Assembly (NCBI GenBank): GCA_944386225.1 | Contig: CALXAH010000020.1 | Span: 1-61,451, forward strand | Source of the DNA: an uncultured Gemmiger sp. | GTDB taxonomy: Bacteria; Bacillota; Clostridia; Oscillospirales; Ruminococcaceae | Reading direction: 5' to 3' | DNA length: 61,451 nt | Shown: positions 7,629-16,503 of the stretch, piece after piece | Layout: the number at the start of each line of letters is the position of its first letter | How positions within the stretch are numbered: the stretch's first letter is position 1 | Notes under the pieces: model-generated | Database searches by the model: none | Told to the model about the DNA's origin: nothing | The model's input: the letters and a program-made list of their open reading frames with translations, nothing else | Made by a program: the position numbers and the translations under genes

Positions 7629-9017
7629 GTGAGCGCAGCAACCATCGACAGCAGCAACCCGATCCTGCAGGGCAGCATCGGCAAGCAGCTTCTTCTGTTC
7701 TTCTTCCCCATCTGGCTGGGCACCTTCTTCCAGCAGCTGTACAACACCGCCGACGCGCTGATCGTGGGCCGGTTTGTGGGCACCCAGGCCCTGGCGGCGG
7801 TGGGCGCCACCAACTCTCTGGTCAACCTGCTGGTGGGCTTCTTTGTGGGCCTGGCCAGCGGCGCCTCAGTGGTGCTGGCCCAGCGGTACGGCGCCCGGGA
7901 CCTGCCCGGCGTGCAGAAAGCCGTACACACCAGCATCTGGCTGGCCCTGACCGGCGGCGCGGTGCTGATGGCGGTGGGCATCCTGTTCGCCCGCACGGCG
8001 CTGCAGGCCATGAGCACCCCCGCCGATATCCTGGATGCCTCCACCCTGTACCTGCGGGTCTACTTTGCGGGCATGATCCCCAGCATGATCTACAACATGG
8101 GTACCGGCATCCTGCGCGCGGTGGGTGACAGCCGCCGCCCCATGTACTTTCTGATCGCCGCCGCCTTTGTGAACGTCGTTCTGGACCTTTTGTTTGTGGC
8201 GGTATTCCACTGGGGCGTGCTGGGCGCGGCGCTGGCCACCATCATCAGCCAGCTGGTCAGCGCGCTGCTCACCCTGGCCAGCCTGATCGGCGCGGAGCTG
8301 CGCCCCTATCACCTGAAGCTGCACCGGGTCGCCATGGACGCGCCCACCCTGGCGGACATCGTGCGCATCGGTCTGCCCGCGGGTCTGCAGTCGGTGATGT
8401 ACAACATCAGCAACATCATTATCCAGGCCAGCATCAACGCCTTCGGCACCACCACCGTGGCCGCCTGGACCGCCTACGGCAAGCTGGACAGCCTGTTCTG
8501 GATGAGCATGAACAGCATGGGCCTGTCGGTGACCACCTTTTCCGGGCAGAACTTCGGCGCCAGGCAGTACGACCGGGTGCGCAAGGGCGCCTGGGTATGC
8601 CTGTTCTTCTGCGCGGTGCTGGCGCTGGGCCTGGGCGCGGTGATCTATATCTTCGGCGCCCCGCTGGTGGGCCTGTTCAGCGACGACGCCCAGGTGGTGG
8701 CCCGCGCGCTGGAGATCATCCGGCTGCTGGCCCCCTGCTTCATCACCTACGCCTCCATCGAAGCCCTCAGCGGCACCATCCGCGGCGCGGGCGATGCCTG
8801 GGTACCCATGGCCCTCACCGCCGGCGGCGTGTGCGGCCTGCGGATCCTGTGGGTGTTGCTGGCCGCCCCGCTGTTCGGCAGCCTGACCGGCGTGCTGGTC
8901 AGCTATCCCATCAGCTGGGGCGTAACCTCGGTGCTGTATATTTTCTATTTCCTGGCAGGCGGCTGGCTGCGCCGCTGCATCGCCGTGCAGCAGGCCCGCC
9001 GGGCGGGAGGTGTGTAA
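7629..9017 (+). CDS. MATE-family multidrug/sodium antiporter
   Basis: A 462-residue integral membrane protein with about twelve hydrophobic segments arranged as two homologous halves, as expected for MATE exporters (usual length 440-470). The N-terminal signature LFFFPIWLGTFFQQLYNTADALIVG and the internal repeat in the second half (residues 240-300, QSVMYNISNIIIQASINAFG) are typical of the NorM/DinF-like Firmicutes branch. It should couple ion entry to export of cationic or flavonoid-type toxins. The GTG start at 7629 lies ten bases after GGAGG. It is followed one base later by a DUF5662 gene whose start is in the same ribosome binding region, so the two are co-transcribed. Confidence 0.92.
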   Translation: MSAATIDSSNPILQGSIGKQLLLFFFPIWLGTFFQQLYNTADALIVGRFVGTQALAAVGATNSLVNLLVGFFVGLASGASVVLAQRYGARDLPGVQKAVHTSIWLALTGGAVLMAVGILFARTALQAMSTPADILDASTLYLRVYFAGMIPSMIYNMGTGILRAVGDSRRPMYFLIAAAFVNVVLDLLFVAVFHWGVLGAALATIISQLVSALLTLASLIGAELRPYHLKLHRVAMDAPTLADIVRIGLPAGLQSVMYNISNIIIQASINAFGTTTVAAWTAYGKLDSLFWMSMNSMGLSVTTFSGQNFGARQYDRVRKGAWVCLFFCAVLALGLGAVIYIFGAPLVGLFSDDAQVVARALEIIRLLAPCFITYASIEALSGTIRGAGDAWVPMALTAGGVCGLRILWVLLAAPLFGSLTGVLVSYPISWGVTSVLYIFYFLAGGWLRRCIAVQQARRAGGV

Positions 9018-9018
9018 G

Positions 9019-9558
9019 ATGGGCAGTTTCTGGGGTCATCTGCGCACCATCTGCCACCACAAACGGCTGGTGGCCCGGCACTGCTTCAAGGTGGGCCTGT
9101 ACCGTCAGGGCCTGACCCACGATCTGAGCAAGTTTGCCCCGGTGGAGTTCATCCCCGGCGTGAAATACTTCCGGGGCTACCGCAGCCCCAATGAGATCGA
9201 GCGGATCGAAAAGGGATACTCCGCCGCCTGGCTGCACCACAAGGGCCGCAACCGGCACCACCTGGAATACTGGATCGACTACAACCCGGAGGGCGACCAC
9301 CGGATGTGCGGCATGCGGATGCCGGAGAAATACGTGGCGGAGATGATCTGCGACCGGATCGCCGCCAGCAAAACCTACCAGAAGGACAACTACACCGACG
9401 CCCATCCCTGGGAATACTACCAGCGCGGCAGGGACCACTACCTGCTGCACCCGGAAACCCGGGCCCAGCTGGAGCAGGCCCTGCTGGTGCTGCGGGACGA
9501 GGGCGAGGACGCCTGTTTCGCCCATATCCGCACCCGGCTGCTGGGTAAAAAGCGGTAA
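9019..9558 (+). CDS. DUF5662-family protein
   Basis: A 179-residue soluble protein rich in His, Tyr and Arg: WGHLRTICHHKRLVARHCFK at residues 5-24, the segment YRQGLTHDLSKFAPVEF near 30-46, and WLHHKGRNRHHLEYW near 72-86. The HD and HH pairs suggest a metal-binding all-helical core, loosely like HD-domain folds, but function is not known. The family is common beside transport genes in gut Clostridia. ATG at 9019 is used because GGGAGG ends eight bases upstream; the gene starts one base after the MATE stop codon. It ends just before a strong bidirectional terminator. Confidence 0.75.
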   Translation: MGSFWGHLRTICHHKRLVARHCFKVGLYRQGLTHDLSKFAPVEFIPGVKYFRGYRSPNEIERIEKGYSAAWLHHKGRNRHHLEYWIDYNPEGDHRMCGMRMPEKYVAEMICDRIAASKTYQKDNYTDAHPWEYYQRGRDHYLLHPETRAQLEQALLVLRDEGEDACFAHIRTRLLGKKR

Positions 9559-9561
9559 GCA

Positions 9562-9592
9562 AAAGGCGCGCTGCCGGTGGCAGCGCGCCTTT
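9562..9592. terminator. Terminator shared by convergent DUF5662 and permease-like genes
   Basis: A 14-base-pair stem AAAGGCGCGCTGCC / GGCAGCGCGCCTTT with a three-base loop, A-rich on the left and T-rich on the right. It sits in a 47-base convergent junction. Confidence 0.85.
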
Positions 9593-9605
9593 CCTTGTAC
9601 CGCTA

Positions 9606-10454
9606 TTACCGCCGGCGCAGCCGCGCGGCCAGCCGTTCGTTCAGATCCTGGCGCAGCGCCCGCAGGGAGTTCTCGTACCGGGTGCTCTTCAGGGTGGGGA
9701 AGGCCCGCAGCAGGCGGGACGCGCCCAGCCGCCGGTCCAGGATCTCCGCCCGCAGCAGATCCCGGCGCATCTCCAGCTCGGCCCGGGCCGCGTCGGTGCG
9801 GTCCTCCAGCATCTCCCGCCCGGCGCTCAGCCGCTCGTCGGCCACCAGGGCCGCGCCGCCCACCTGCTTGGTCAGCAGGTCGCTGCTCTTGTGCAGCAGG
9901 GCGGTGATCCGTTCCAGTTCGCCCAGCTGGCGCATCAGGCCGGTCACGGTGATGACGGTGGCGATCAGGTCGGCCACAAACAGCCCGGTACACAGCCCCA
10001 GCAGGATCGCCCCCGCCGGGTTGGTCAGCGCGCGGCCCACCAGCGTTTCCACCGCCGGGTGCAGCACCCGCATCACCGCGGTGACCGCCACGCCCCACAG
10101 CAGGCTGAACCCCAGGCAGATGTACCCGCCCAGGTTCAGCGGCTGGTCGGAGTAGTCCCACCAGCGGGCATGGAACAGGGTCTTGAGGGCCCAGCCGCCC
10201 ACCAGTTCCAGGGCGGTGGCCAGCAGCGCGCCGCCGATAAACAGCGCGGGCAGGCTGCCGGATACCGGCCCCAGCACCGTGACCGCCGCCAGCATGCCGA
10301 ACCCGTAGATGGGGCATACCGGCCCGTTCAGGAATCCCCGGTTGACCAGATGCCGTGTTTTGACGGCGGCAAAGGCAACCTCTGAGCACCAGCCCAGAAA
10401 CGAGTAGATGTAAAAGTACCAGCACAGTGTGTAGAGGCTTTGGGCCTGGGGCAC
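9606..10454 (-). CDS. Putative ABC-transporter type IV family membrane protein
   Basis: A 282-residue membrane protein of the CmpB-like (putative ABC-transporter type IV) family. The family hallmark is the N-terminal half: YFYIYSFLGWCSEVAF followed by RGFLNGPVCPIYGFG near residue 39-53 and DYSDQPLNLGGYICL near 100-114. Five to six hydrophobic segments fill residues 5-190. The last 90 residues are charged, Arg/Glu-rich and predicted helical, probably cytoplasmic. Substrate and partners are unknown and no ATPase is adjacent. The GTG start at 10454 follows GGAGG. It diverges from the DNA polymerase IV gene and their promoters interleave. Confidence 0.8.
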   Translation of the reverse strand: MPQAQSLYTLCWYFYIYSFLGWCSEVAFAAVKTRHLVNRGFLNGPVCPIYGFGMLAAVTVLGPVSGSLPALFIGGALLATALELVGGWALKTLFHARWWDYSDQPLNLGGYICLGFSLLWGVAVTAVMRVLHPAVETLVGRALTNPAGAILLGLCTGLFVADLIATVITVTGLMRQLGELERITALLHKSSDLLTKQVGGAALVADERLSAGREMLEDRTDAARAELEMRRDLLRAEILDRRLGASRLLRAFPTLKSTRYENSLRALRQDLNERLAARLRRR

Positions 10455-10489
10455 GGCGCGTCCCTCCTTTGTTTGTGAAATATGAGTGG

Positions 10490-10518
10490 ATTATACCATA
10501 CTTTGCCCCCGGGCGCAA
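10490..10518 (-). promoter_or_regulatory. Promoter of the permease-like gene
   Basis: Minus strand TTGCGC (10513-10518), 17 bases, TATAAT (10490-10495). The -35 box lies inside the spacer of the divergent promoter at 10503-10531. Confidence 0.6.
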
Positions 10519-10531
10519 AACGTGCTACAAT
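10503..10531 (+). promoter_or_regulatory. Promoter of the DNA polymerase IV gene
   Basis: TTGCCC (10503-10508), 17 bases, TACAAT (10526-10531). It overlaps the divergent promoter, so only one polymerase could bind at a time. No LexA-type palindrome was noticed. Confidence 0.6.
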
Positions 10532-10563
10532 CAAAGCAAAGCCAAGGAAGGGAGGCGCCGCCC

Positions 10564-11847
10564 ATGACCCCGGACCGCTGGGTGCTGCACTGTGACTGCA
10601 ACAGCTTTTACGCCAGCGTGGAGCTGCTGGAACACCCGGAACTGAAACAGAAACCGGTGGCCGTCTGCGGCGACCCGGAAGCCCGCCACGGCATCATCCT
10701 GGCCAAGAACGAGCCGGCCAAGGCCTTCGGGGTGCGCACCGCCGAACCCATCTGGCAGGCAAAGCGCAAATGCCCGGATCTGGTGCTGCTGCCGCCCCAC
10801 CGGGAGCGGTACCGGCATTTCTCCGCCCTCATCAACGGCATCTACGCCGAGTACACCGATCTGGTGGAGCCCTTCGGCATCGACGAAAGCTGGCTGGACA
10901 TCACCCATACCTGGCATCTGTTCGCCTCCTCCCCCACCGCGCTGGCCGATCTGATCCGCCGCCGGGTGCGCGAAACCACCGGCCTGACCATCAGCGTGGG
11001 GGCCAGCTTCAACAAGGTATTCGCCAAGCTGGGCAGCGACTACAAAAAGCCGGACGCCATGACGGTGATCCGGCCGGAGGACGTGGCCCGGATCGTCTGG
11101 CCGCTGCCGGCGGGGGATCTTTTGTATGTGGGCCGTGCGGCGGGCGAGCGGCTGGCCCGGCTGGGCATCCGCACCATCGGGCAGCTGGCGGCGGCGGACC
11201 CGGGCATCCTGACCGACAACCTGGGCAAGCTGGGGGCGGAGCTGAGCCGCTACGCCCGGGGCGAGGACGAGGCCCCGGTGCATCCGGTGGGTTGGCGGGA
11301 ACCACTGAAAAGCGTGGGCAACGGCATGACCTTCCGGCAGGATCTGACCAGTCTGGAACAGGTGCGCAGCGCGCTGGGCGCCCTGGCGGAGGAGGTGGCG
11401 GCCCGGCTGCGGCGGCACGGGTTGTGGGCAGGGGCGGTGCAGGTGACCATCCGGGACACCGACCTGCACACCATCACCCGGCAGAAGCAGCTGCCCATGA
11501 GCACCCACCTGGCCCGGGACCTGGCGGCGGAGTGTCTGGCGCTGGTGCAGGCCAACTGGGACCCGGCCCGCCGCCCGGTGCGGATGCTGACGGTGACAGC
11601 CCTGGCGCTGACCGACGAACCCTTTGCGGTGCAGCAGAGCCTGTTCGGGGACGCGCCCGCCCCCGACCCGAAACGGGAAAAGCTGGAAAACGCCCTGGAC
11701 GGCATCCGCCGCCGGTACGGCGCGGCGGCCATCGGGGCGGGCAGCCGGGTGGGCAACCAGCTGGGGCTGGACGGGCTGCACATGGAGGAAAACGCTCCCA
11801 CCCCCGGCGAGGAGGACTGGAACGAAAAGGTCAAAGGCCCGCTGTGA
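10564..11847 (+). CDS. dinB: DNA polymerase IV (Y-family translesion polymerase)
   Basis: A 427-residue Y-family polymerase. The catalytic acidic residues are seen in LHCDCNSFYASVE (D11 and E20) and FGIDESWLDIT (D107, E108). The steric and little-finger regions follow: VGRAAGERLARLGIRTIGQL near residue 190 is the helix-hairpin-helix, and VRMLTVTALALTD near 340 the little-finger strand. A C-terminal QQSLFGD motif near residue 357-363 resembles the beta-clamp binding peptide QxxLF. It copies damaged DNA with low fidelity. Start set by AGGGAGG; a longer open frame has no ribosome binding site. It is monocistronic, ending in a terminator. Confidence 0.92.
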   Translation: MTPDRWVLHCDCNSFYASVELLEHPELKQKPVAVCGDPEARHGIILAKNEPAKAFGVRTAEPIWQAKRKCPDLVLLPPHRERYRHFSALINGIYAEYTDLVEPFGIDESWLDITHTWHLFASSPTALADLIRRRVRETTGLTISVGASFNKVFAKLGSDYKKPDAMTVIRPEDVARIVWPLPAGDLLYVGRAAGERLARLGIRTIGQLAAADPGILTDNLGKLGAELSRYARGEDEAPVHPVGWREPLKSVGNGMTFRQDLTSLEQVRSALGALAEEVAARLRRHGLWAGAVQVTIRDTDLHTITRQKQLPMSTHLARDLAAECLALVQANWDPARRPVRMLTVTALALTDEPFAVQQSLFGDAPAPDPKREKLENALDGIRRRYGAAAIGAGSRVGNQLGLDGLHMEENAPTPGEEDWNEKVKGPL

Positions 11848-11848
11848 C

Positions 11849-11883
11849 CCGGCGAACGGAAAGTTTCCGTCCGCCGGTTTTTT
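11849..11883 (+). terminator. Terminator after dinB
   Basis: An interrupted stem (CCGGCG, one mismatch, ACGGAAA against TTTCCGT, CGCCGG) followed by TTTTTT, starting one base after the dinB stop. Confidence 0.8.
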
Positions 11884-12016
11884 CAATTCTTGCGGTTTTG
11901 TGAAAACAAGGCGAAACCGGTCGCACTTTACTGGAATTTTACACACCCCGGCGGTATAATAGGATGTCACGGGCCTTTTGCGGCCCGATTTTCAAGCGAA
12001 CGGAGGGGGACGAGGG

Positions 12017-13957
12017 TTGGCGTCGGTCACAACGGAAAACGCGGTGCGCCAAACCGCCAAACAACACACGGACACATCGCCCATCTGGCTGCGGGCGGCG
12101 GCCACGGTGCTGGTGCCGCTGGCGGCGCTGCTGTGCTGCGAGTGGATCCACCGGGGCAAACTGAACGGCCAGTTCTGGACGGAGTATCTGGGCGGGCACA
12201 TCGGCAGCTATCTGCTCACCTGGGTGTTCCTGATCGGCATTTATCTGTTTTTCAGCCATCTGGCGGGACGGCACACCCCGGCGGTGCTGGCGGTGGGTCT
12301 GATCGCCTGCATCCCGGCGGCGGTCACCCGGCTGAAGCTGGATTTCCGCGGGGAACCGTTCCTGCCCTGGGATCTGTCCCAATGGCAGGAGGCCGCGGCG
12401 GTGGCGAACAAATCCAACCTGAAGCTGACCGGCCCCATGTGGGCCAGCCTGGCGATTTTTGCGGTGCTGGCGGTGCTGGGCTGGTGGCTGCGGGTGCCGG
12501 TGCACGGGCAGCGCCCGGCGGCGCGGCGGCTGCGGCTGGCGGGCTGCGGCGCGGGCGCGGCGGTAACGCTGCTGTGTTTCTTATTTTATCTGAGCCCCAC
12601 CCTGACCCAGGCCATCGGCATCTGGCCGGACATGTGGCTGCAGGACCGGTATTACCGGAACTACGGGGTGCTGAGCGGGTTTCTGACCAATCTGCAGCAG
12701 CTGCAGATCTCGGAGCCGGAGGACTACAGCGAAGAATCGCTGACCGCCCTGAAAGCGGAGCTGGAGCAGCGGGCCCAGAGCCACGAAAACCTGTTCCCGG
12801 AAAGCCCGGCCGCCTCGGGTGAGGAGCAAACGCCCCATATCATCTATATCATGGCGGAGGCGTTCTGGGATCCCACCGACCTGCCGGGGGTGGAGTTCAG
12901 CGAGGATCCGCTGGTCAACTACCACCGGCTGCAGCAGGAATCGGCCAGCGGGCGGATCTATTCGCCCAGTTTCGGCGGCGGCACCTGCGACGTGGAGTTT
13001 GAGGCGCTGACCGGGTTCTCGGTGGAGCCGCTGCCCATGGGCTGCAAGCCGTTCCAGCAGCATGTGACCCGGCCCATGTTCTCGCTGCCCTGGTATTTGG
13101 CGGACACAAAGGGGTACGAGACGGTGGCGGTGCACTGTTACTGGGCCAAGTACTGGAGCCGGGACCGGGCCTATCCGAACCTGGGGTTTGAGGATTACAT
13201 ATCGCTGGAGGATTTTGACAATCCGGAGAAAAAGCGGGCGGCCTACTGGACCAGCGGGCTGGTAAGCGACGACGCCATGGCGGACGAGATCATCGCCCAG
13301 TTTGAGGCGCGCAGCGGCGACGGGCCGCTGTTCCTGCACGCGGTGACGATGGAAGGGCATTCCACCTACACGGCCAGGAATTTCCCGGAGGAGGAGCTGC
13401 TGGAACTGACGGCGGTGCCTTCGGGGATAAGCAGTGAAACGGTAGGGGCGCTGCGGGATTTTGCCACCGCCATGAAGGATACCGACGCGATGCTGGGACG
13501 CCTGACCGACTATTTCCGCCAGGTGGACGAGCCGGTGATCCTGGTGTTCTGGGGCGATCATTACAACCTGATCGGCAGCGGGTATGAGCTGTATGAAAAG
13601 ACCGGGTTTATTGAACAGGGCGATTACCAGAGCCCGGCCCTGCGCACCACGCCCCTGCTGATCTGGAGCAATTACCAGAGCGAAGCCATTGATCTGGGTG
13701 TGATCGGGTCGTATATGGTGTCGCCGGTGATGATGGAATTGTACGGGCTGGAACAGCCGCTGTTCTACCAGCTGCATCTGAGCGAGCTGCCCCTCATGCG
13801 CAGCCGCAACCGCGGTGTGACCGTGAATCCCGACGGCAGCTATACGGAAGAGATGACCGAAGCCCAGCAGGCCGCCTTCAGCGACCGCTGGCTGGCCCAG
13901 TACGACCTGATGTTCGGCCAGGATTACCTGGGCCTGGGCCCCGCGCAGGAAGAATAG
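12017..13957 (+). CDS. LTA synthase-family phosphoglycerol transferase (sulfatase fold)
   Basis: A 646-residue membrane enzyme. Five hydrophobic segments occupy roughly residues 25-200, followed by an extracellular sulfatase-like domain: HIIYIMAEAFWDPTDLPG near 273-290, the nucleophile loop FGGGTCDVEFEALTG (Thr as in LtaS) and the metal ligand motif FWGDHYN near residue 515. It should transfer glycerol phosphate or a similar group to a glycolipid or wall polymer outside the cell. The start is uncertain: no ATG is available, and TTG at 12017 is chosen for GGAGGGGGACG just before it (alternative TTG at 11978). A perfect TATAAT stands at 11955-11960 with a poor -35. It is convergent with phoU across repeat copy B. 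Confidence 0.85.
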   Translation: MASVTTENAVRQTAKQHTDTSPIWLRAAATVLVPLAALLCCEWIHRGKLNGQFWTEYLGGHIGSYLLTWVFLIGIYLFFSHLAGRHTPAVLAVGLIACIPAAVTRLKLDFRGEPFLPWDLSQWQEAAAVANKSNLKLTGPMWASLAIFAVLAVLGWWLRVPVHGQRPAARRLRLAGCGAGAAVTLLCFLFYLSPTLTQAIGIWPDMWLQDRYYRNYGVLSGFLTNLQQLQISEPEDYSEESLTALKAELEQRAQSHENLFPESPAASGEEQTPHIIYIMAEAFWDPTDLPGVEFSEDPLVNYHRLQQESASGRIYSPSFGGGTCDVEFEALTGFSVEPLPMGCKPFQQHVTRPMFSLPWYLADTKGYETVAVHCYWAKYWSRDRAYPNLGFEDYISLEDFDNPEKKRAAYWTSGLVSDDAMADEIIAQFEARSGDGPLFLHAVTMEGHSTYTARNFPEEELLELTAVPSGISSETVGALRDFATAMKDTDAMLGRLTDYFRQVDEPVILVFWGDHYNLIGSGYELYEKTGFIEQGDYQSPALRTTPLLIWSNYQSEAIDLGVIGSYMVSPVMMELYGLEQPLFYQLHLSELPLMRSRNRGVTVNPDGSYTEEMTEAQQAAFSDRWLAQYDLMFGQDYLGLGPAQEE

Positions 13958-13962
13958 CCAAT

Positions 13963-14160
13963 ATGGGGGGAGGCAACGCCTCCCCCCATGCCCCCCGGAA
14001 AACAGGGCCAAAAATACATTTGGCCCTGGGGATAAAACAAAAGCAAGGCCCGCGCAGACCGGAAATGGTTTGCGCGGGCCTTGTACTGTATCATTCCCTA
14101 TGGCCGAATATATTCGGCCATGATTTCCAGGGGGGCTGGGGGAGATGTTATCTCCCCCAG
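13963..14160 (-). repeat. Composite multi-hairpin repeat element, copy B
   Basis: The 218-base junction between the LtaS-like gene and phoU consists of five hairpins in the same order as copy A: ATGGGGGGAGGC/GCCTCCCCCCAT (13963-13989), CAGGGCCAAA/TTTGGCCCTG (14003-14028), the terminator stem (14044-14083), the perfect 22-base palindrome centred at 14110/14111 (14100-14121), and CTGGGGGAGAT/ATCTCCCCCAG (14136-14160). Stem sequences differ from copies A and C at many positions, yet both arms change together so pairing is kept. Orientation is minus, matching phoU. Confidence 0.85.
14034..14083 (-). terminator. Terminator of the pst-phoU operon inside repeat copy B
   Basis: CAAGGCCCGCGCA (14044-14056) pairs perfectly with TGCGCGGGCCTTG (14071-14083), extendable inward. 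On the minus strand it is followed by a T-rich run. Confidence 0.8.
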
Positions 14161-14175
14161 ATCAACTCCCCGCAA

Positions 14176-14823
14176 TCACATGATCTGCTGGTCGTGGTAC
14201 AGGCCGGTGCCCCGGCAGATGACCCACTCGCAGATATTCACGGCATGGTCGCCGATGCGCTCGGCGTACTTGCCGATCATCAGCCCGTCCAGGATGGCAT
14301 CGGCGTCGGCCTTGCCCTCGGCCACCTGATGAATGAAACTCTCTTTCAGGCGGCAGAAGGCGCTGTCGATCTCGTCGTCCCGCTGGATGGTGGCGTGGGC
14401 CCCCTCCAGATTCTGGTCATCGGCGGCGCGCAGGGCGCTCTCCACCATGGCCCGGGCAATGCTCAGCATCTCGGCCAGCGGCGCGGTCAGGGGCGCATCC
14501 AGCGTGCGGGCGATCTCCGCGATATCGGCGGCATGATCGCCGATCCGTTCCAGATCGGTCACCAGCTTCAGGCTGGTGCTCACCCGGCGCAGATCGCTGG
14601 CCACCGGCTGCTGCCGCAGCAGCAGGGTCACGCACAGCTGCTCGATCTCCCGCTCCATGCGATCCACTTCTGCGTCCCCGGCAATCACCCGGTCCGCCGC
14701 GGCCTTGTCCAGGCCGGAGGCGGCGGCCACCGCTTCGTCCAGCGCCGCCAGTACCCGGGCGCCCATCGCCTGCACCAGCTGATCCAGACGGGTCAGTTCC
14801 CCGTCATAAAACACACGATTCAT
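14176..14823 (-). CDS. phoU: Phosphate signalling protein PhoU
   Basis: A 215-residue all-helical protein with the two tandem PhoU repeats: LVTDLERIGDHAADIAEIA near residue 87-105 and GKYAERIGDHAVNICEWV near 187-204, both carrying the acidic metal-cluster motif E/DxxxD. The length matches the family (210-235). PhoU links the Pst transporter to the PhoR/PhoP-type two-component system and restrains phosphate uptake when phosphate is plentiful. It is the last gene of pstSCAB-phoU, 15 bases after pstB, and ends at repeat copy B. No phoP or phoR gene is in the window. Confidence 0.95.
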   Translation of the reverse strand: MNRVFYDGELTRLDQLVQAMGARVLAALDEAVAAASGLDKAAADRVIAGDAEVDRMEREIEQLCVTLLLRQQPVASDLRRVSTSLKLVTDLERIGDHAADIAEIARTLDAPLTAPLAEMLSIARAMVESALRAADDQNLEGAHATIQRDDEIDSAFCRLKESFIHQVAEGKADADAILDGLMIGKYAERIGDHAVNICEWVICRGTGLYHDQQIM

Positions 14824-14838
14824 GCAAAATCCCTCCCA

Positions 14839-15597
14839 TCAGCCGAACCGGCCGGTAATGTAATCTTCGGTGCGCTTGTCGGCCGGATGGCTGAACAGCT
14901 CGTCGGTCTTGCCGTACTCCACCAGTTCGCCCAGCAGGAAGAAGGCGCAGTTGTCGCTGATACGGGCGGCCTGCTGCATGTTATGGGTCACGATCACCAC
15001 CGTGTACTCCTTTTTCAGTTCCAGCATCAGCTCCTCAATGCGCATGGTGCTGCCCGGATCCAGCGCGCTGGTGGACTCGTCCATCAGCAGCACGTCCGGC
15101 TGCACCGCCAGCGCCCGGGCGATGCACAGCCGCTGCTGCTGCCCGCCGGACAGGCCCAGCGCGCTCTTTTTCAGCCGGTCCTTGACCTCGTCCCACAGGG
15201 CCGCGCCCCGCAGGCTCTGCTCCACCAGCGCGTCCAGTTCGGCTTTCTTGCGCACGCCGTGGATGCGGGGGCCGTAGGCAATGTTGTCGTAGATGCTCAT
15301 GGGGAACGGGTTCGCTTTCTGGAACACCATGCCGATCTTGCGGCGCAGCCAGGTCACGTCCACACCGGGGGCGTACAGGTTCTCGCCCCGGTAAAGCATC
15401 TCGCCCTCCACCCGCACGCCGGGCACCAGATCGTTCATCCGGTCAATGGTGCGCAGGAAGGTGGACTTCCCGCAGCCGGACGGCCCGATCAGGGCGGTAA
15501 TTTCCCGTTCCGGGATCTGGATATTCACCTTTTTCAGCGCCTGGGTCTGGCCGTAGTACAGATCCAGGTTCTTCGCTTCCAGGATCGTGGGATTCAT
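14839..15597 (-). CDS. pstB: Phosphate ABC transporter ATP-binding protein PstB
   Basis: A 252-residue ABC ATPase. Walker A is [12 protein letters not shown] (residues 38-49), the signature is [16 protein letters not shown] near 149-164, Walker B is [13 protein letters not shown] near 170-182 and the H-loop is VTHNM near 205. [16 protein letters not shown] after Walker A is typical of PstB. It energises phosphate import through PstC and PstA. The start lies two bases after the pstA stop and its ribosome binding site AAGGAGG is within the pstA end, so translation is coupled. Confidence 0.96.
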   Translation of the reverse strand: MNPTILEAKNLDLYYGQTQALKKVNIQIPEREITALIGPSGCGKSTFLRTIDRMNDLVPGVRVEGEMLYRGENLYAPGVDVTWLRRKIGMVFQKANPFPMSIYDNIAYGPRIHGVRKKAELDALVEQSLRGAALWDEVKDRLKKSALGLSGGQQQRLCIARALAVQPDVLLMDESTSALDPGSTMRIEELMLELKKEYTVVIVTHNMQQAARISDNCAFFLLGELVEYGKTDELFSHPADKRTEDYITGRFG

Positions 15598-15599
15598 CG

Positions 15600-16496
15600 T
15601 TATCGCTCCTCCTTGCGTTTCGCCCGTTTGCCGGCGGCCTTGGCCGCCAGATTGATCAGCAGGGTCAGCACCAGCAGCACCACCGCCACCGAAAAGGCGT
15701 TGTCGTATTTATACCGTTCCTTGGCGTAGACGTAGAGGGCCACGGTCAGGGTGGCGCCGCTGCTCTTGACAAGGCCGCCGTTGCCGAAGAAATTCTGCAT
15801 CGAGGTGCTCATGCCCGCGGTGAAGATCAGCACCGCCGACTCGCCCACGATGCGGCCCACCGCCAGGATGCAGCCGGTCACGATACCGTCCAGCGCGCAG
15901 GGCAGCACGATGGTGCGGATCATATGCCAGCGCCCCGCGCCCAGGCCCGCGGCGCCTTCCCGGTATCCGGCGGGCACCGCCTTCAGGCTTTCCTGGGTGG
16001 TGCGGATGATGGTGGGCAGGGTCATGATCACCAGGGTCAGAGAGCCCGCCAGCAGGGTGGTGCCCAGATTGCAGAACTGGCAAAACACCAGCATGCCCAC
16101 CAGGGCGTACAGGATGGACGGGATACCCGCCAGGGTCTCGGTGGCAAACTCGATGGTTTCGGTCAGGCGGCGATTGGTGGCGTACTCGGTCAGATAGACC
16201 GCCGCGCCCACACCCAGCGGCAGCACGATCACCAGGGTGACCAGAATTACGTAGATGGTGTTCTGAATGGCGGGCAGGATGCCGTCGGTGCCTTTCAGGA
16301 TGCTCTCCTGGGTGGTGAGGAACTCCCAGGACAGCCCGGGCACACCGCGCCACAGGATATACCCGATCAGCCCCAGCGCCAGCGCGCAGGTAAAGGCGGC
16401 GCTCAGGTACATGGCCGCGCGCACGACCGTGTGCCAGGCGCGGCGGCGGCCGCTCAGGCCCCGGGTTTCCAGCGGGGTTGTTGCAGTGGTCTGCAT
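15600..16496 (-). CDS. pstA: Phosphate ABC transporter permease PstA
   Basis: A 298-residue membrane protein with six predicted membrane segments and the MetI-like permease core. The EAA loop is visible as [20 protein letters not shown] near residue 173-192, and [14 protein letters not shown] near 123-136 is a Pst-specific segment. It forms the membrane channel with PstC. The start follows AAGGAG that overlaps the pstC stop, seven bases away. The C-terminus is a basic tail (AKRKEER). Confidence 0.95.
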   Translation of the reverse strand: MQTTATTPLETRGLSGRRRAWHTVVRAAMYLSAAFTCALALGLIGYILWRGVPGLSWEFLTTQESILKGTDGILPAIQNTIYVILVTLVIVLPLGVGAAVYLTEYATNRRLTETIEFATETLAGIPSILYALVGMLVFCQFCNLGTTLLAGSLTLVIMTLPTIIRTTQESLKAVPAGYREGAAGLGAGRWHMIRTIVLPCALDGIVTGCILAVGRIVGESAVLIFTAGMSTSMQNFFGNGGLVKSSGATLTVALYVYAKERYKYDNAFSVAVVLLVLTLLINLAAKAAGKRAKRKEER

Positions 16497-16503
16497 GGTC
16501 GTA

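Noticed and set aside
7561-7632. A 23-codon ORF overlapping the MATE start
   Set aside because: Its ATG lies at or before the likely transcription start of the promoter at 7531-7559 and has no ribosome binding site, so it is not a leader peptide.
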